Below the pieces are notes generated by a model, which was given only the letters and a program-made list of their open reading frames with translations, searched no databases and was not told where the DNA came from. Below are positions 1 through 10,299 of a stretch of DNA of 64,000 bases, piece after piece. The stretch's first letter is position 1; the number at the start of each line of letters is the position of its first letter. Position numbers and translations under genes: made by a program. The stretch lies in assembly GCA_014898415.1 (NCBI GenBank), contig RCTD01000017.1, positions 62,001-126,000 of the forward strand. Direction: 5' to 3'. The stretch comes from Stromatinia cepivora. Lineage: Eukaryota; Ascomycota; Leotiomycetes; Helotiales; Sclerotiniaceae.

Positions 1-703
1 ACAAGCATTGTCAGCAGCGTTGAAGCGATTATGCTCCCTACTATCGCTACAGCTGCCTGTGTCGCGGTAATGGCGGCATTCTGCGATTCTTGAGCCTCTT
101 CATTCGCTGCCTGATTTCCTTAGCTGGGGAACACGGACAAAAACATAAGTTATGAGGGAAAAACTGACGGTTGCAGTGGCTCCCGCCTTTGAGACTTCTT
201 GCTGTAAAATTCAACGTTAACAACCCTGTTTCGACCAGTTTAGCGCCCTGGCGCCTTTTTTATTAATACTTTTTCTTAAAATTTATCTAACTTACCTGCA
301 ATAGACTGGCGGTGAATTCTGCACTTTGCATTGCCCCAATTGCTCTCGCCACAGCCGAGCTGGCCGAGGCTTGTATACTTGAAATCGCTGAACTTGCACT
401 ACTCTCCACACTTGATGAGCTTCTCGAAGCAGCAGCAATCAATTGACTAGCGCTATTGTATGCTTGTCGCATAGAATTCGAAGCTGATTGTGATGCTTGC
501 TGGGCGGCCTCCAATGCAGATTGGCGTGCTTGCTGAATAAATTGTGAGGCTTGTTGAAATGCTTGTCGAGAAGCCTGTTGTTCTGCCTGAGAACAATCTT
601 CCGAAGTGGCTTCCCGACGGAAAAGTGGTGTTGAAGTGACAATGACATTATGTGCGGTCCATGAGATAGTCTCTGTCAAATGGAAGAGGTAGGATTGATC
701 CAT
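1..703 (-). CDS. Ala/Ser/Gln-rich protein with a C-terminal membrane segment (partial, spliced)
   Basis: Function not recognised. The first exon (703-296) starts at ATG 703 and encodes about 136 residues. After a KEX2-like RR (LFRREATSED) it becomes a long low-complexity stretch of Q, A and S with regular A/Q/S spacing, likely helical or coiled. It ends at a good donor (CAG|GTAAGT, donor at 295-290). A short middle exon 201-169 (QEVSKAGATAT) is suggested by a TTTTACAG acceptor with an upstream TTAAC branch-like site and a GTCAGT donor. The next exon starts at 110 after ATCAG and stays in frame. It gives AANEEAQESQNAAITATQAA, then a hydrophobic run (VAIVGSIIASTLLTML), before the window ends. 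All junctions are phase 0. A single intron 295-111 is the alternative model. No convincing N-terminal signal peptide is seen from this ATG, so an upstream exon is possible. I infer a surface or membrane protein with a low-complexity stalk. Confidence 0.6.
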
Positions 704-1544
704 TTTCAGAGAAGAATGTTATCCTGTTTGCCACTGGGGTAGATATTTTTACTAGATGATCTATAATTTTCGTGCAGCTTTGGCTGACGGGTACATGGCG
801 AAATAAGATGAGCGCTGCTTCCAGGCTGCTAAGCCCTCGAGTCTTCAAAGGACAATAATATGCACGACAACCTGGACTATAATTACATACCTCTATGCAG
901 GCGAATGTGCATATCGTAGCATTGGCACGTCCGTAACCTGATGCACTGAATGAAGGAGCATCAGACGATCAAATCTCAGTTCAATCTCAATAAGGGTACA
1001 TCAATGTCTAAAAGTTTTAATTGATCTCCAAAAACACTTTTAAGTAAAGCGAATTGAAGCTTCTTTCGTTACAGGTTCCAAGTGAAACCCTTAACTTATG
1101 CAGTGGGACCCCCATGTGACAATGGAACCAACACATTTCGATACCACAACTTTGAAGTATCTTTAAATTGTAACTGAACATGAGAATTAAAAGTATGGGT
1201 ATCATTTTGAGGACTTCACCGATACTTAGTTGCAGCTCGTCGCATTTTTGGGGAAAATGGTGAACTTCCCGTGGTCAGAAAGCATTTCCTATGATCTGAA
1301 ACAATCATCCATGTAAACTGAGCTCTCGTGCATCATATGCCTCAAAGCAGATCTGAACTTTCCATGAGCCCAAGATTGTAACCTTTACAAACTTCCACAA
1401 ACGTTTATACCAACTTTTCTTTTGATGCCGTCGCCTTCTCAGTGTCCCTTTGACCCCAGACTAACTGTGCCGCTAGAAATTTCTTCTGCTCTTCATTCCC
1501 TCGGTAATTCCCTTTCCTAGATTTTTCCCATACTACACCATACT
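704..1544. other. Intergenic region between the two genes
   Basis: Normal base composition. The open frames here are short, and the one at 648-848 (minus) starts with TTG. No frame has splice sites or composition that makes it look coding. It should contain the promoter of the 703 gene and the 3' end of the 1545-2077 gene. I see no tRNA or clear regulatory element. Confidence 0.5.
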
Positions 1545-2077
1545 TCAAAGATTCGAAACCTCAGTCGCGTGTGACCATTCGTCCTCCAATCCCTTCAATC
1601 TCCCTAAGAACTCCGTCCATGACTCCTTCGCTACATCGGAATCAAATTCAATCGTAATGTTCTCACTTCTCCCATCATTAACTCTCCCACCCATAGCATC
1701 TGGTGAATCAATTCCACATTTCTTCAGCTCAAACGTGTTTCCAAATGCAGCCTCAACTTGGTTGATGGCACGAGTTATGTCCTCTAAGGTTTTGAATGCC
1801 TAAGAATGATAAGCAGGTGAACGACCATAAGTGAGACGATGAAAAGACTTACAAAGATACGATTTGGACAATCCCCCCGAGCATCACCATTCTTGAGCAC
1901 GGTGACCCTTAGATGCCATATCGGAGTTGTTGCCTCGGAATTTTGCTTCCAAAGTGTATGAGCACCCGCGTTCTCGTGGGGAAAGGTAACCTTTTGTCCG
2001 TTACCATTTAACTCAACGGAACCGTTATCGCTGGTATTCATAATATCTGAGTAGCCTCTCATCGGTGCTGGACGCAT
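1545..2077 (-). CDS. Conserved-looking two-exon protein of unknown function, about 159 aa
   Basis: Family not recognised. Exon 1 is 2077-1853, intron 1852-1800 (53 nt, GTAAGT...CTTAG), exon 2 1799-1545. The junction is phase 0 (NRIF|AFKTLED), and the second exon stays open for 84 codons to TGA at 1547-1545. The first ATG is at 2077; an ATG five codons later is also possible. The frame extends upstream to 2098 only with a TTG. The protein is soluble, with no signal peptide or membrane segment. It begins MRPAPMRGYSDIMNTSDNGS, has a charged middle (TLWKQNSEATTPIWHLRVTV) and two cysteines, one in exon 1 (GDCPNRIF) and one in exon 2 (KKCGIDSP). The C-terminal half is acidic, with helix-like segments (LEDITRAINQVEAAFGN and AKESWTEFLGRLKGLEDEW). 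A TATA box lies 107 nt upstream. The sequence shows no RIP damage, unlike the DNA about 0.9 kb to its right. Confidence 0.75.
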
Positions 2078-2183
2078 AATTTGTGAGTTTGTTTTCAATT
2101 AAATTTGATGTCGCAATGTTAGGATGTGAAGTTTGATTTGTTTTGTGGGTGGTGCAATACTGCTTCACACTGGGTTACCAATG

Positions 2184-2192
2184 CCTTATATA
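2184..2192 (-). promoter_or_regulatory. TATA box of the 1545-2077 gene
   Basis: The minus strand reads TATATAAGG here, 107 nt upstream of the ATG at 2077. The position and orientation suit a core promoter. Confidence 0.45.
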
Positions 2193-2342
2193 TCTGCCAG
2201 ATAGAAAATCTCGTGAGGCGTGCGCAGATGCTTTTATCAATGTGACACGAGAACTGAAGTGATTAATAGGTTCAAATGGCCAATCAGGTGGTTCCACCGT
2301 GGCTGGGTTTTGTGAAATCATACCACTGGTCTTACAGGCACG

Positions 2343-2564
2343 TTAATTTTTGCTGTGCCTGCTAGATGTAACGTGGTTGTATGCACTTATCACCTGTTTT
2401 TGGAGGCACCATCGCCGATTGGGCTGGGAACTTCTAGCATAACCTTTCATGGCAGCCGCGGCTGTGTCACTTGTTTCCAATTCTGGAAATCCAACGGAGG
2501 CAGAGAAAATATTGAAAGCAAGATTGATCAAATATTTCAGTGAAACCGATCGCTCAGATCCCAT
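2343..2564 (-). CDS. Possible small ORF (73 aa), doubtful
   Basis: Open from ATG 2564 to TAA 2343, beginning MGSERSVSLKYLINLAFNIF with a hydrophobic first third. A possible donor (CAG|GTGATA) near codon 57 could mean it is an exon rather than a whole gene. An overlapping plus-strand frame (2355-2543) is equally open, so neither is well supported. Composition is normal, without RIP stops. It lies upstream of the 1545-2077 gene on the same strand. Confidence 0.2.
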   Translation of the reverse strand: MGSERSVSLKYLINLAFNIFSASVGFPELETSDTAAAAMKGYARSSQPNRRWCLQKQVISAYNHVTSSRHSKN

Positions 2565-3033
2565 GATCAATTGTTCATCGATGTATTGATGCGTGTTATT
2601 TTTGTTGATGGGTTTAAACCGAATATCAACCTTAAAAACTAGCTAGAGGGGAGGAAGGAACGAACACATTACACAATCCTCCTAGAAGTATGAATGAACT
2701 TGATGGACGAAATAAATCACCCATCACCACTCAATACCCCATTGCAAATACAGAGTTAGGGTTATTTCAATCAAATGATCTCGCAAGCTTCAAAAATCCC
2801 ATCACACTCTCAACATTTCAGTTTAATTGTGGCAATCATATAACTTCTCTGTTTAGGTCTGATTTGTGGCTTATTTTCCTTGAGGTTTTGAAATAAACAT
2901 CCTAAATGTTTATAAAAAGGATATCATATATAATTTTTTATTGTAAAATAAAAATATCTAATTCATATTCCAAAGTATATCAGCAATTATATAAAAAAGA
3001 CTTATTCTTATTAGATAGTAAATTATATAATAT
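2565..3033. other. Transition from genic DNA to the AT-rich block
   Basis: Base composition falls from mixed (2565-2890) to almost pure A/T within about 50 bp near 2890-2910. The plus-strand frame at 2690-2896 is not supported by homology or splice signals. The 2904-3033 piece is AT-rich and does not match the other elements in the window by eye. It may be remnant repeat or RIP-leaked flank next to NLR-1. Confidence 0.5.
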
Positions 3034-3580
3034 TGTAAAAGAGATAAATCGAGATATATACGTCCCGATAGTACACTGTGAAGGGGAATAGGAATTGGAA
3101 TTGATCAAATTATATTATAAAAACTTCAAATAGTAGAATTAATAGGTTTAAATAATAATTTGAATTATATATAAATAATATATAAAAAGATTAATGGAAA
3201 AACGATTGATTTTTTTTAAAAAGAAAAGAATAGAATTTTCTTTTACATCTAATTATAAAAAATCATATAATTATATAATTCTGAATTAATTATATATTAA
3301 ATCTTAATATCCCAATTCTTTTATACTTTTTCTTTTTCAAAAATATATAATCTATTTAGTTTTAAAATAATTACAAAAAGTAAAAACCAAAAAGATCAAA
3401 AAATATTGAAATTAAAGAAAATCAATGACAATATTAACAAATTAAAATAATGAATAATTTTTAAAATCATCTTAAAAAAATAGAAAACCTTAGATTTTCA
3501 TTAATCCAAATCAATATCTATCACCCTATCAAATTCGATAAATATTTCAAACTCTTAAAAAACATCTTTATTATTCTTTC
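3034..3580 (-). mobile_element. NLR-1, left segment: truncated non-autonomous LTR element
   Basis: The LTR at 3034-3325 (TGTAAAAGAG...) aligns along its length with both LTRs of NLR-2 (13216-13507 and 16527-16818), the differences being transitions. The internal DNA continues to 3580, where the hAT-like element interrupts it, and resumes at 12043. The order matches NLR-2 positions 13216-13775. The right end of NLR-1 is missing. The strand follows NLR-2, whose gag-like frame is on the minus strand. Confidence 0.75.
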
Positions 3581-4067
3581 TAGACTGCGTATAAATTACC
3601 TGCAACCCGCGGGTACCCGCGGATAATCCGCCCTGTAGGTTATTTGTTGAATAATTTTTCTACTCTATAGATTATCTGTTAAGATTTTAAAATAATCCGA
3701 TTTGCAAATAAATATCCGCAAATTATTTGCAAATTATTTATCCATCTGCAAATTGATAAATTATTTATAGGTAAACAGATAATCCATAAATTATTTCCAA
3801 ATTATTTGTAGATAGTTTATTTTTCTATAGATTATTTACAAATTTATAAGTTATTTATATTTTATATATATTTATTGTATAGAATTAATATAAAGAGTAA
3901 TATAAAAATCATTTATATAATAAATTATTATTTTTAATAATTATTTTCATTAAATTCTATCTTTGATTATTTCTTTATAAATGATTTTGTTATTTATATA
4001 ACTCTTTCACACTTTATCATCTTTATTTAATCTATTCAATATTTCGAAATTAAAATCTAATAAATTA

Positions 4068-4214
4068 TTTGTGGATTATTTATAAATAATCCATAAATAA
4101 TCTATAAATGATCTATAAATAATCTATAAATAATCTATAATTAATTTATCAATAACTCATAAATTATTCATCTATTTATAGATAATCTATTAATCTATAA
4201 ATAAATAAATAATT
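4068..4214. repeat. Short tandem array inside the hAT-like element
   Basis: An 11-bp unit close to AATAATCTATA is repeated several times in succession. The same unit, as AATAATCTACA, reappears on the other side of the Copia insertion at 11900-11940. The array was therefore one block before CopS-1 entered it. Confidence 0.6.
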
Positions 4215-4380
4215 TGTTGGAAATGAGGCCATCATAGGATTAGAATTGAGGTCACGTGATTACAATGGTGCACAGACTATATTTGGGGATAATTTCAATT
4301 CTATTTTTATTAAAATTATAGATCTTTAGTTTAATTTATATAATTAATAATACTATTATTTCCCATATCAAAAATTAATA
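4215..4380 (+). repeat. CopS-1 5' LTR
   Basis: 166 bp, starting TGTTGGAAATGAGGCC and ending AATTAATA, a RIP-mutated form of AGTTAACA. The first 80 bases keep their G and C; the last 60 are strongly mutated. Confidence 0.9.
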
Positions 4381-4973
4381 GATTATGAGATTTGGTTGTA
4401 TAGTAATGATTAGAAAATAAAGTAAATTGAGAAGGGATTAGTATAATTAATAGAGATGAAATAGAGTTAAAATTAGAGTTTTTATATAGTATTATTGAAA
4501 TAAAGTTGAAATATAATAATATAGTTTATAATTTATAATATTATAGGTCAAAGCAGAGAGTAGTTTGTATAGTATTGATATAGAATTATAATAGAAATGA
4601 AAAACAAATTTGTATAATTATAAAAAAATATATTACAATACGATTTTACGAATTTTCTTATTGTTTTATTTTTATATTTCTTTATTATTCTGAATTTATT
4701 TATTATATATTTTTTAAGATTGTTTTAAAAATCTGAAGATTATTTTCAATATTTATTAAATAATAAGAAATCTTTATAATATCGGAATCAAATAATTCTT
4801 TGAAATTCGATCAAAACAATTATAAATAATAGTTTAAATAAACGAAAATATAATTGAAAAAGAAAGAATGGTTTTATATAATTGATTAAATATTAGATGA
4901 ATATATATAGATTATAGGATTCAATATAGTATTTGTTTATAAAATTAATAATTATATATATTATAATATTGAA

Positions 4974-5171
4974 TTGAAATCGGAATATTTAAAGGATAAA
5001 ACAAATATATTATCGTATATTTGTATAATATTTAATAATAATGATAAAGTCTTTATCGATGAATATTCAATAGTATATATACTTTGGAAATATTTTAAAT
5101 CAAAATATATTAAAGTTAATATAATTATAGTTAATATGTATATAATGATAATCCAGAATTTCAAATTTTAA
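4974..5171 (+). pseudogene. CopS-1 gag remnant
   Basis: The frame reads LKDKTNILSYICIIFNNNDK and then VYILWKYFKSKYIKVN, matching the Copia Gag (UBN2-type) region in which short helices precede an LWK/R-YFKSKY motif. CopS-4 has the same sequence at 58419-58601. Stops lie on both sides, so the full gag is broken. Confidence 0.55.
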
Positions 5172-6239
5172 TTTGATATTTATCCTGATATAATTATTAT
5201 CAAAGTTTGAAATAAATTGAAAGAGTATAAAAGGAAATTAGGGGTTGCAAATGAAAATTATTGGTTAGTATATTAAGATATTGTTTTATTTTTGATTTTA
5301 ATATATAATCTTTTAATCGATTATTAAGGAGTAATGGATATATTGAAAATTTAAATCAATTTTAATATTGATAATAAGATTAAATATTTATAAATTAAGG
5401 AACTTTATTTTAAAAATAAATCAAAATGAATACAAATTGTAAAAAGATTTAAATATATTTTTCGATATCAAAAATCAGATTTCGAAATTTTAAATAATAT
5501 TTACAATTTGTATTAAAAGAAAGATTATTATATATAAGATTGTTTATATTTAATATAAATCAATAAATTCCTTTATAGTTATTTTCGTTATTAAAAGAGA
5601 AAGGGATTATCAAATCCAAAAAAGATTTATTTTAATAAAAAAGATCAAATATATTCTATTAATAATATTTTTGAATCAAATTTCGATATTGAAGATATAA
5701 TAAAGGAAGATTGCAATTTGATAAAGAAGATTATTAATAAAGTTTCCTTTAACAAATGATATACTGATATAAATGCTTTTTTATATATATTTGATCAATT
5801 TTCATTATTTAGATTAATAGATTTTATTATTAAATAAAGGATAAAGATTAATAAAGAAATAATATATTATCATTATTAGAGTTTAATGGATATAATATAT
5901 AAAGATAATTTTAAGATATTACTTTTAAATATATTATATATATTAAAATTAGAAATAAATTTATTATTAGAAAAAAGGATTTATGAAATAGAGTTATAAA
6001 GGGAATTCAATTTTTATTATATATATTTCAAGAAAAATAATAAGAAAATCATTTATATTAGAATGTAAAATGGAATATATATGATTTTATATATAATCAA
6101 AGAATATAAGGATATAGTTTTTTGTTCGAATATATATCAAAATAATTAGAAAAAAGGTTTTTCTTCAAAGATAATCGATAATACTAAAAATATTGATAAC
6201 AAATTAATATTCAAAAAGAAAGAAAGATATTTATTATAA

Positions 6240-6638
6240 TATCAAAGATTTAATTATTTAGGTCCAGATAAAATCAAGAATCTATATAAAGTATTTAATA
6301 TAATTAAGTTAATAAAGATCTTAATTGAATTAGATATTTATGAAGTATATATATTCATCAAAATAATCAATTGTATTCCGAAATAATTGAATTTATATAA
6401 ATTAAAGAGATTCGAATTTATATATTTCGATATTACAGGATTATTCCCAAAATCGATTCAAAGGAATCGTTATTTTATATTGATTATTAATAATTATACA
6501 AAAATAAATTGGATTATATTATTTAAACAAAAAGACAATACAATTCAAATATTGAAAATTTGGAAAAAGAAGATGAAATTGGTTATTGAAGAAAAGATCA
6601 TTATAATTAGGATTGATAATATATTAGAATTTTTATAA
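6240..6638 (+). pseudogene. CopS-1 gag-pre-integrase and N-terminal integrase remnant
   Basis: In one frame: YQRFNYLGPDKIKNLYK (the HxRFxHLGPDKI region), then a degraded zinc-binding stretch, then FEFIYFDITGLFPKSIQRNR, FILIINNYTKINWIILFKQK and RIDNILEFL. These correspond to the first catalytic Asp block (HxDxxGPFP), the F-DDYT block (here NN) and the second Asp block of a Copia integrase. The DD-to-NN change is a G-to-A effect. The frame is cut just downstream by the pogo insertion and resumes at 8851. Confidence 0.8.
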
Positions 6639-6663
6639 GTTATTTATAAATAATTATTAAGTA

Positions 6664-8848
6664 ACCGATTTCCCTACATCATACATAACCCCATATCTTG
6701 CACACCCCTCATATTCCTACTACAATCACTTTAAAATTCAATATTAATTATAAATTATAAAATATAAAACTACAATTCTTTTTAAGCAATAAAAAAATAT
6801 AATATTATCCTATAAAATTAAAAAACCTTTACATTTTCAATTTCAACGAAACCTTGATATATCGTCTGGTTTTTGAACACAATACCCCCCCCCTTCCTTC
6901 CATTATTGATTTATCAATCTCTACAATATCATAATCTTTTATAGCTTCTTGGGATATTAAATCTATAATAAAAAAACGTTTTTGAATTATTTATACTCTT
7001 TTAATAAAAAATATTAATAATTTCTGAGTTCTTTTTATTCCCTCTTTAATATCATATATAATTTAACAATCGATCTCCCTCTATACTATCTTCTCTTTAA
7101 TCACTTTATTCTTCCATTCCTTTTCAATTTTCTTTTCAATTTTCTTTTACTTTTTAGCTTCTTTCTCCTGTTCAGTAATTAATACTTTCATCGATTAATA
7201 AATTCTAACTTTTTCGATTTACAAAAGGGAATATAAAAAAGTACCTCCACCCTTCTCCCCTATTAGATTTAAACATTTAAAACAGATTCTTTTCTTTCTT
7301 TCGATTTTCAAAACTTCTTTTAAACTTTTTGCTTTATACAATTGAATATTAGTATTAACTATATACATAAATACAGCCTTAAAAAACTTCTAAATGATAT
7401 CAGGATTTTATTTAAAACGAAACTCTAATTTAAGGTAATAAAGAGTTTTAATCATATATAATATCTTTATTTTATTCCCTATAAATTGTATCGATATAAA
7501 TAGCATAAAAGCTTGCTCTGGTTCGATATTGCGAATAATAATATTCTTATTTATAAGATAAATACCAGCTTTTTTGAAAGATTTCAGGATATTATAAATA
7601 ATAACAAATTAAACCCAAACAATTTTAAATATTATTTAAAAGTTATATTTTGATATTCCAATGATACCTCTGCTTTTGTGTATTAGATTATTAAATTCTA
7701 TACCATAATTTATCGAAAGAAAAAGAAAGTAGCCCATATCAAAAGATTAAAATCGATATATAAAATAGAGGGAAAGAATCAATAAAATGATTTTTAATTT
7801 ATTACATTTCGATATAAATTCTATATTTATATAACTAGAATGATCATCTACAATTAATAGATAATATCCTTTCCCTACTTTTGAACAAGTATAACATTGA
7901 AAAACCTTATTAAACCAAATAAAACTGAATATATTCGATAACTATCTATTGTTTAAAGCTCCGAAATAAGTTTGATCCTTCATTTCTATCTCATTAACCC
8001 ACATATCCTATAGATCTCCAAATTCCCCTTTATAAATTAGAATAAATAGAATAACCATACCGTTGGTATATATACATACTAAAAAAATAATAAACTTTTT
8101 TAATCCATTCTGTTTAGTTTTTGTAGTTCTATTATAATTATATACACTAATATTCATTATCCTCTTCATAATCCTTCCTAGATTAATTATAAAGTCTTTC
8201 TCATCTTAATTGTATATATTCTTAAATGATATATTATATTTTGTAATTACTTTTATCAATTAAATGAAAAAAAGAAAAATATTAATATAACTCTTTTAAA
8301 TAATAAAATTCAATAATAATACAAAATAATTCAAATTAGATTATAAAAATACTCAAATACAGCAATATTATTAGTTTTTATACACAAATTATCAATATAT
8401 CGGAGATATCGATTTTGAAGATGTATTTTATACCTTTTTACAAAATTTGTCATCCAATTCTTTTTTAAAAAGCGGTTTATAATCTTTTCCATAAAATTTT
8501 TGATTATATGGTTTGTAGGGGATATAGATCTTTATATCAATTTGTTAATTTGATTGATTAAAACTTTTTCTTGCTTTTTTGAAAGAGATTGATGAGTTTC
8601 AGTATATACAATACTGTAGAAGGTGGTTTTGCTTTTATAGTGTTGAGAGAATGTTGAACGATTGATTTTGAAGAAATTTGTTATTTGAGTATATTTAGGG
8701 TACTTTTTTCTTTTAATTTGAACTAATACAAACTCCATACAGGCCTCTGAAGATATATCGTCGCTATATCCATCCATGATGGTTGATATTTTATAAAATT
8801 AAAAGTGTGTGCAAGATGTAGGGTCGTGCATGATGTAGGGAAATCGGT
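6664..8848 (-). mobile_element. Fot1/pogo-type Tc1-mariner transposon
   Basis: A 2,185-bp element with 42-bp terminal inverted repeats starting ACCGATTTCCCTACATC (6664-6705 and 8807-8848) and a TA duplication (6662-6663, 8849-8850). The repeats differ only by transitions. The minus strand carries a broken transposase. CopS-4 preserves the empty site near 60100-60115 (ATTATTAAATATATAATTCG). Both ends keep G and C while the middle is strongly AT-mutated. Confidence 0.88.
7180..8777 (-). pseudogene. Pogo/Fot1 transposase, RIP-inactivated
   Basis: It begins at ATG 8777 with MDGYSDDISSEACMEFVLVQ, then KKYPKYTQITNFFKINRSTF and SQHYKSKTT. This is the N-terminal Psq/CENP-B-type helix-turn-helix of fungal Fot1 transposases, intact to 8532. 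Further on, about 7935-7830, the frame gives FNKVFQCYTCSKVGKGYYLL and LIVDDHSSYINIEFI, the block of the DDE_1 catalytic core around the second Asp (usually LL-DGHxSH). Many stops and at least one frame shift separate the blocks. The family is usually 500-550 aa, so the downstream end is an estimate. Confidence 0.75.
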
Positions 8849-8850
8849 TA

Positions 8851-9930
8851 TATAATCCAAAGTTATAATAATTGTTTCCTTATATCAAAACAGATCTATA
8901 GAATAGAATATAAGGATTATAAAAATAGATATAAAAGCAATATTAAAAAAAGCTGGATTATTATTAAAGTTTTAAAATAAAATTATAGAGTATAATATTT
9001 ATATCAAAAATCGTATTAATATTAATCTTAATATAAATAGAATAAATCGATTCTTTATAAAAGCTTTTACAAATATAATATTAAATATAAAGATATATAA
9101 AGTCTAAAAGAATAAATGTTATATTTATATTAATCTCAAGATTATTTTGAAAGAATAAAGATATAATAAATTACGGGATATTTTGAGAATCAATATATTC
9201 CTAGGATATTCAAAAGTTATAAATAAATATATCAAAGTATATTTTCCAAAACTAAATTATATATTTTGATTAAATAAAGTAATTATAAATGAATCTTATC
9301 GAAAAAAAGATTTGGATTTTAAATTAAGAAATTGTAAATTAGGTTTATAAGGAATTAAGAATGTAAAGCTAGATTAAAGATTTTATAATAAACTAATAAT
9401 AAACAAAATATTTTTTCTATCTTCAATATTAAATATGATATTTGTATTATCTTTGTTTCAAGTATTCTTTTCAATAGATATTATATCGAGTTCAATAATT
9501 GTATTAAGTATTTTAATTATCGAATTGAAATTAAATAAATTAGATATATTAATATCAATATATAATGAAAATAAAGATAGCAATATTTAAAAGATAAATC
9601 AAGAATCTTTTTTTAAGGATATTTTAAATATCGAATTTATTATTTTAAAGGTTCTAATTCAAAAATCAATTTTTGTAGATCCTGAATTTGTATTAGAAAT
9701 AAAATTTAAGATTATTTTAAATTTTATTGATAAATTTATTTTAATAAAATTAGAAAGCAAAATAAATCTATAATTATTTAAGATCAAATAAAAAGATATA
9801 ATGGATTTTGAAGATAAATTTTCAAAGTATTTAATACAAAAATAGAAAAAAGATATAGAATAAGATCTTGAAGAAGAATAGAAAAATAAGATTATAAAAA
9901 TATTGATTGTAATATTTATATAGGCCAAAT
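8851..9930 (+). pseudogene. CopS-1 integrase C-terminal part and integrase-RT linker
   Basis: Pol resumes directly after the TA duplication. Recognisable pieces are INRFFIKAFTNIILN, DILRINIFLGYSKVINKYIK and KNVKLD, the C-terminal Copia integrase and GKKP-like region with its G-Y--hydrophobic pattern. An acidic, Lys- and Glu-rich linker follows. Stops are mostly TAA and TAG from C-to-T or G-to-A. On the opposite strand the linker gives an unbroken 89-codon frame in all four CopS copies, which I do not consider a gene. Confidence 0.6.
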
Positions 9931-10299
9931 TCTCAAAAAAGTATAGAATATATTATAATTATAATTCCAATTATTTATAAAATGAATCTTTATATCAAAA
10001 ATAAAATCATTTCAGATTTCATAATTTCATTGATAGATATAAATAATACAAAAGGTATAATATATCCAGTCAAAAAAGTTTTGAGAATCAAAATACTAAG
10101 AATTTATAAAAAAGCAATATCGAATCAAAAATATTCTGAAAAATAGAAGAAAGTTATTTAAAAGGAAATTATATTTTTGATTCAAAATAATATTTAAAAA
10201 GAATATATATTCTTTAAAGGAAATAATTTGGTTTTGATGAAATAGATATTTATAATTAAAATAAAAAATAATAAAATAGAACGATTCAAAGTAAAATTA

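Noticed and set aside
439..648. Alternative minus-strand frame inside the first gene
   Set aside because: Shadow of the Ala/Ser/Gln-rich exon in another register; it lacks a splice-consistent continuation.
2355..2543. Plus-strand 62-codon frame opposite the 2343-2564 frame
   Set aside because: Equally open on both strands, no splice signals and no recognisable motif.
9659..9928. An 89-codon minus-strand frame with the same length in all four CopS copies (also 26891-27160 +, 56750-57019 +, 60917-61186 -)
   Set aside because: It is exactly antisense to the acidic integrase-RT linker of each copy and begins with TTG rather than ATG. Glu/Lys/Ile-rich sense codons give Phe/Ser/Ile-rich antisense codons without stops, which explains the shared length.
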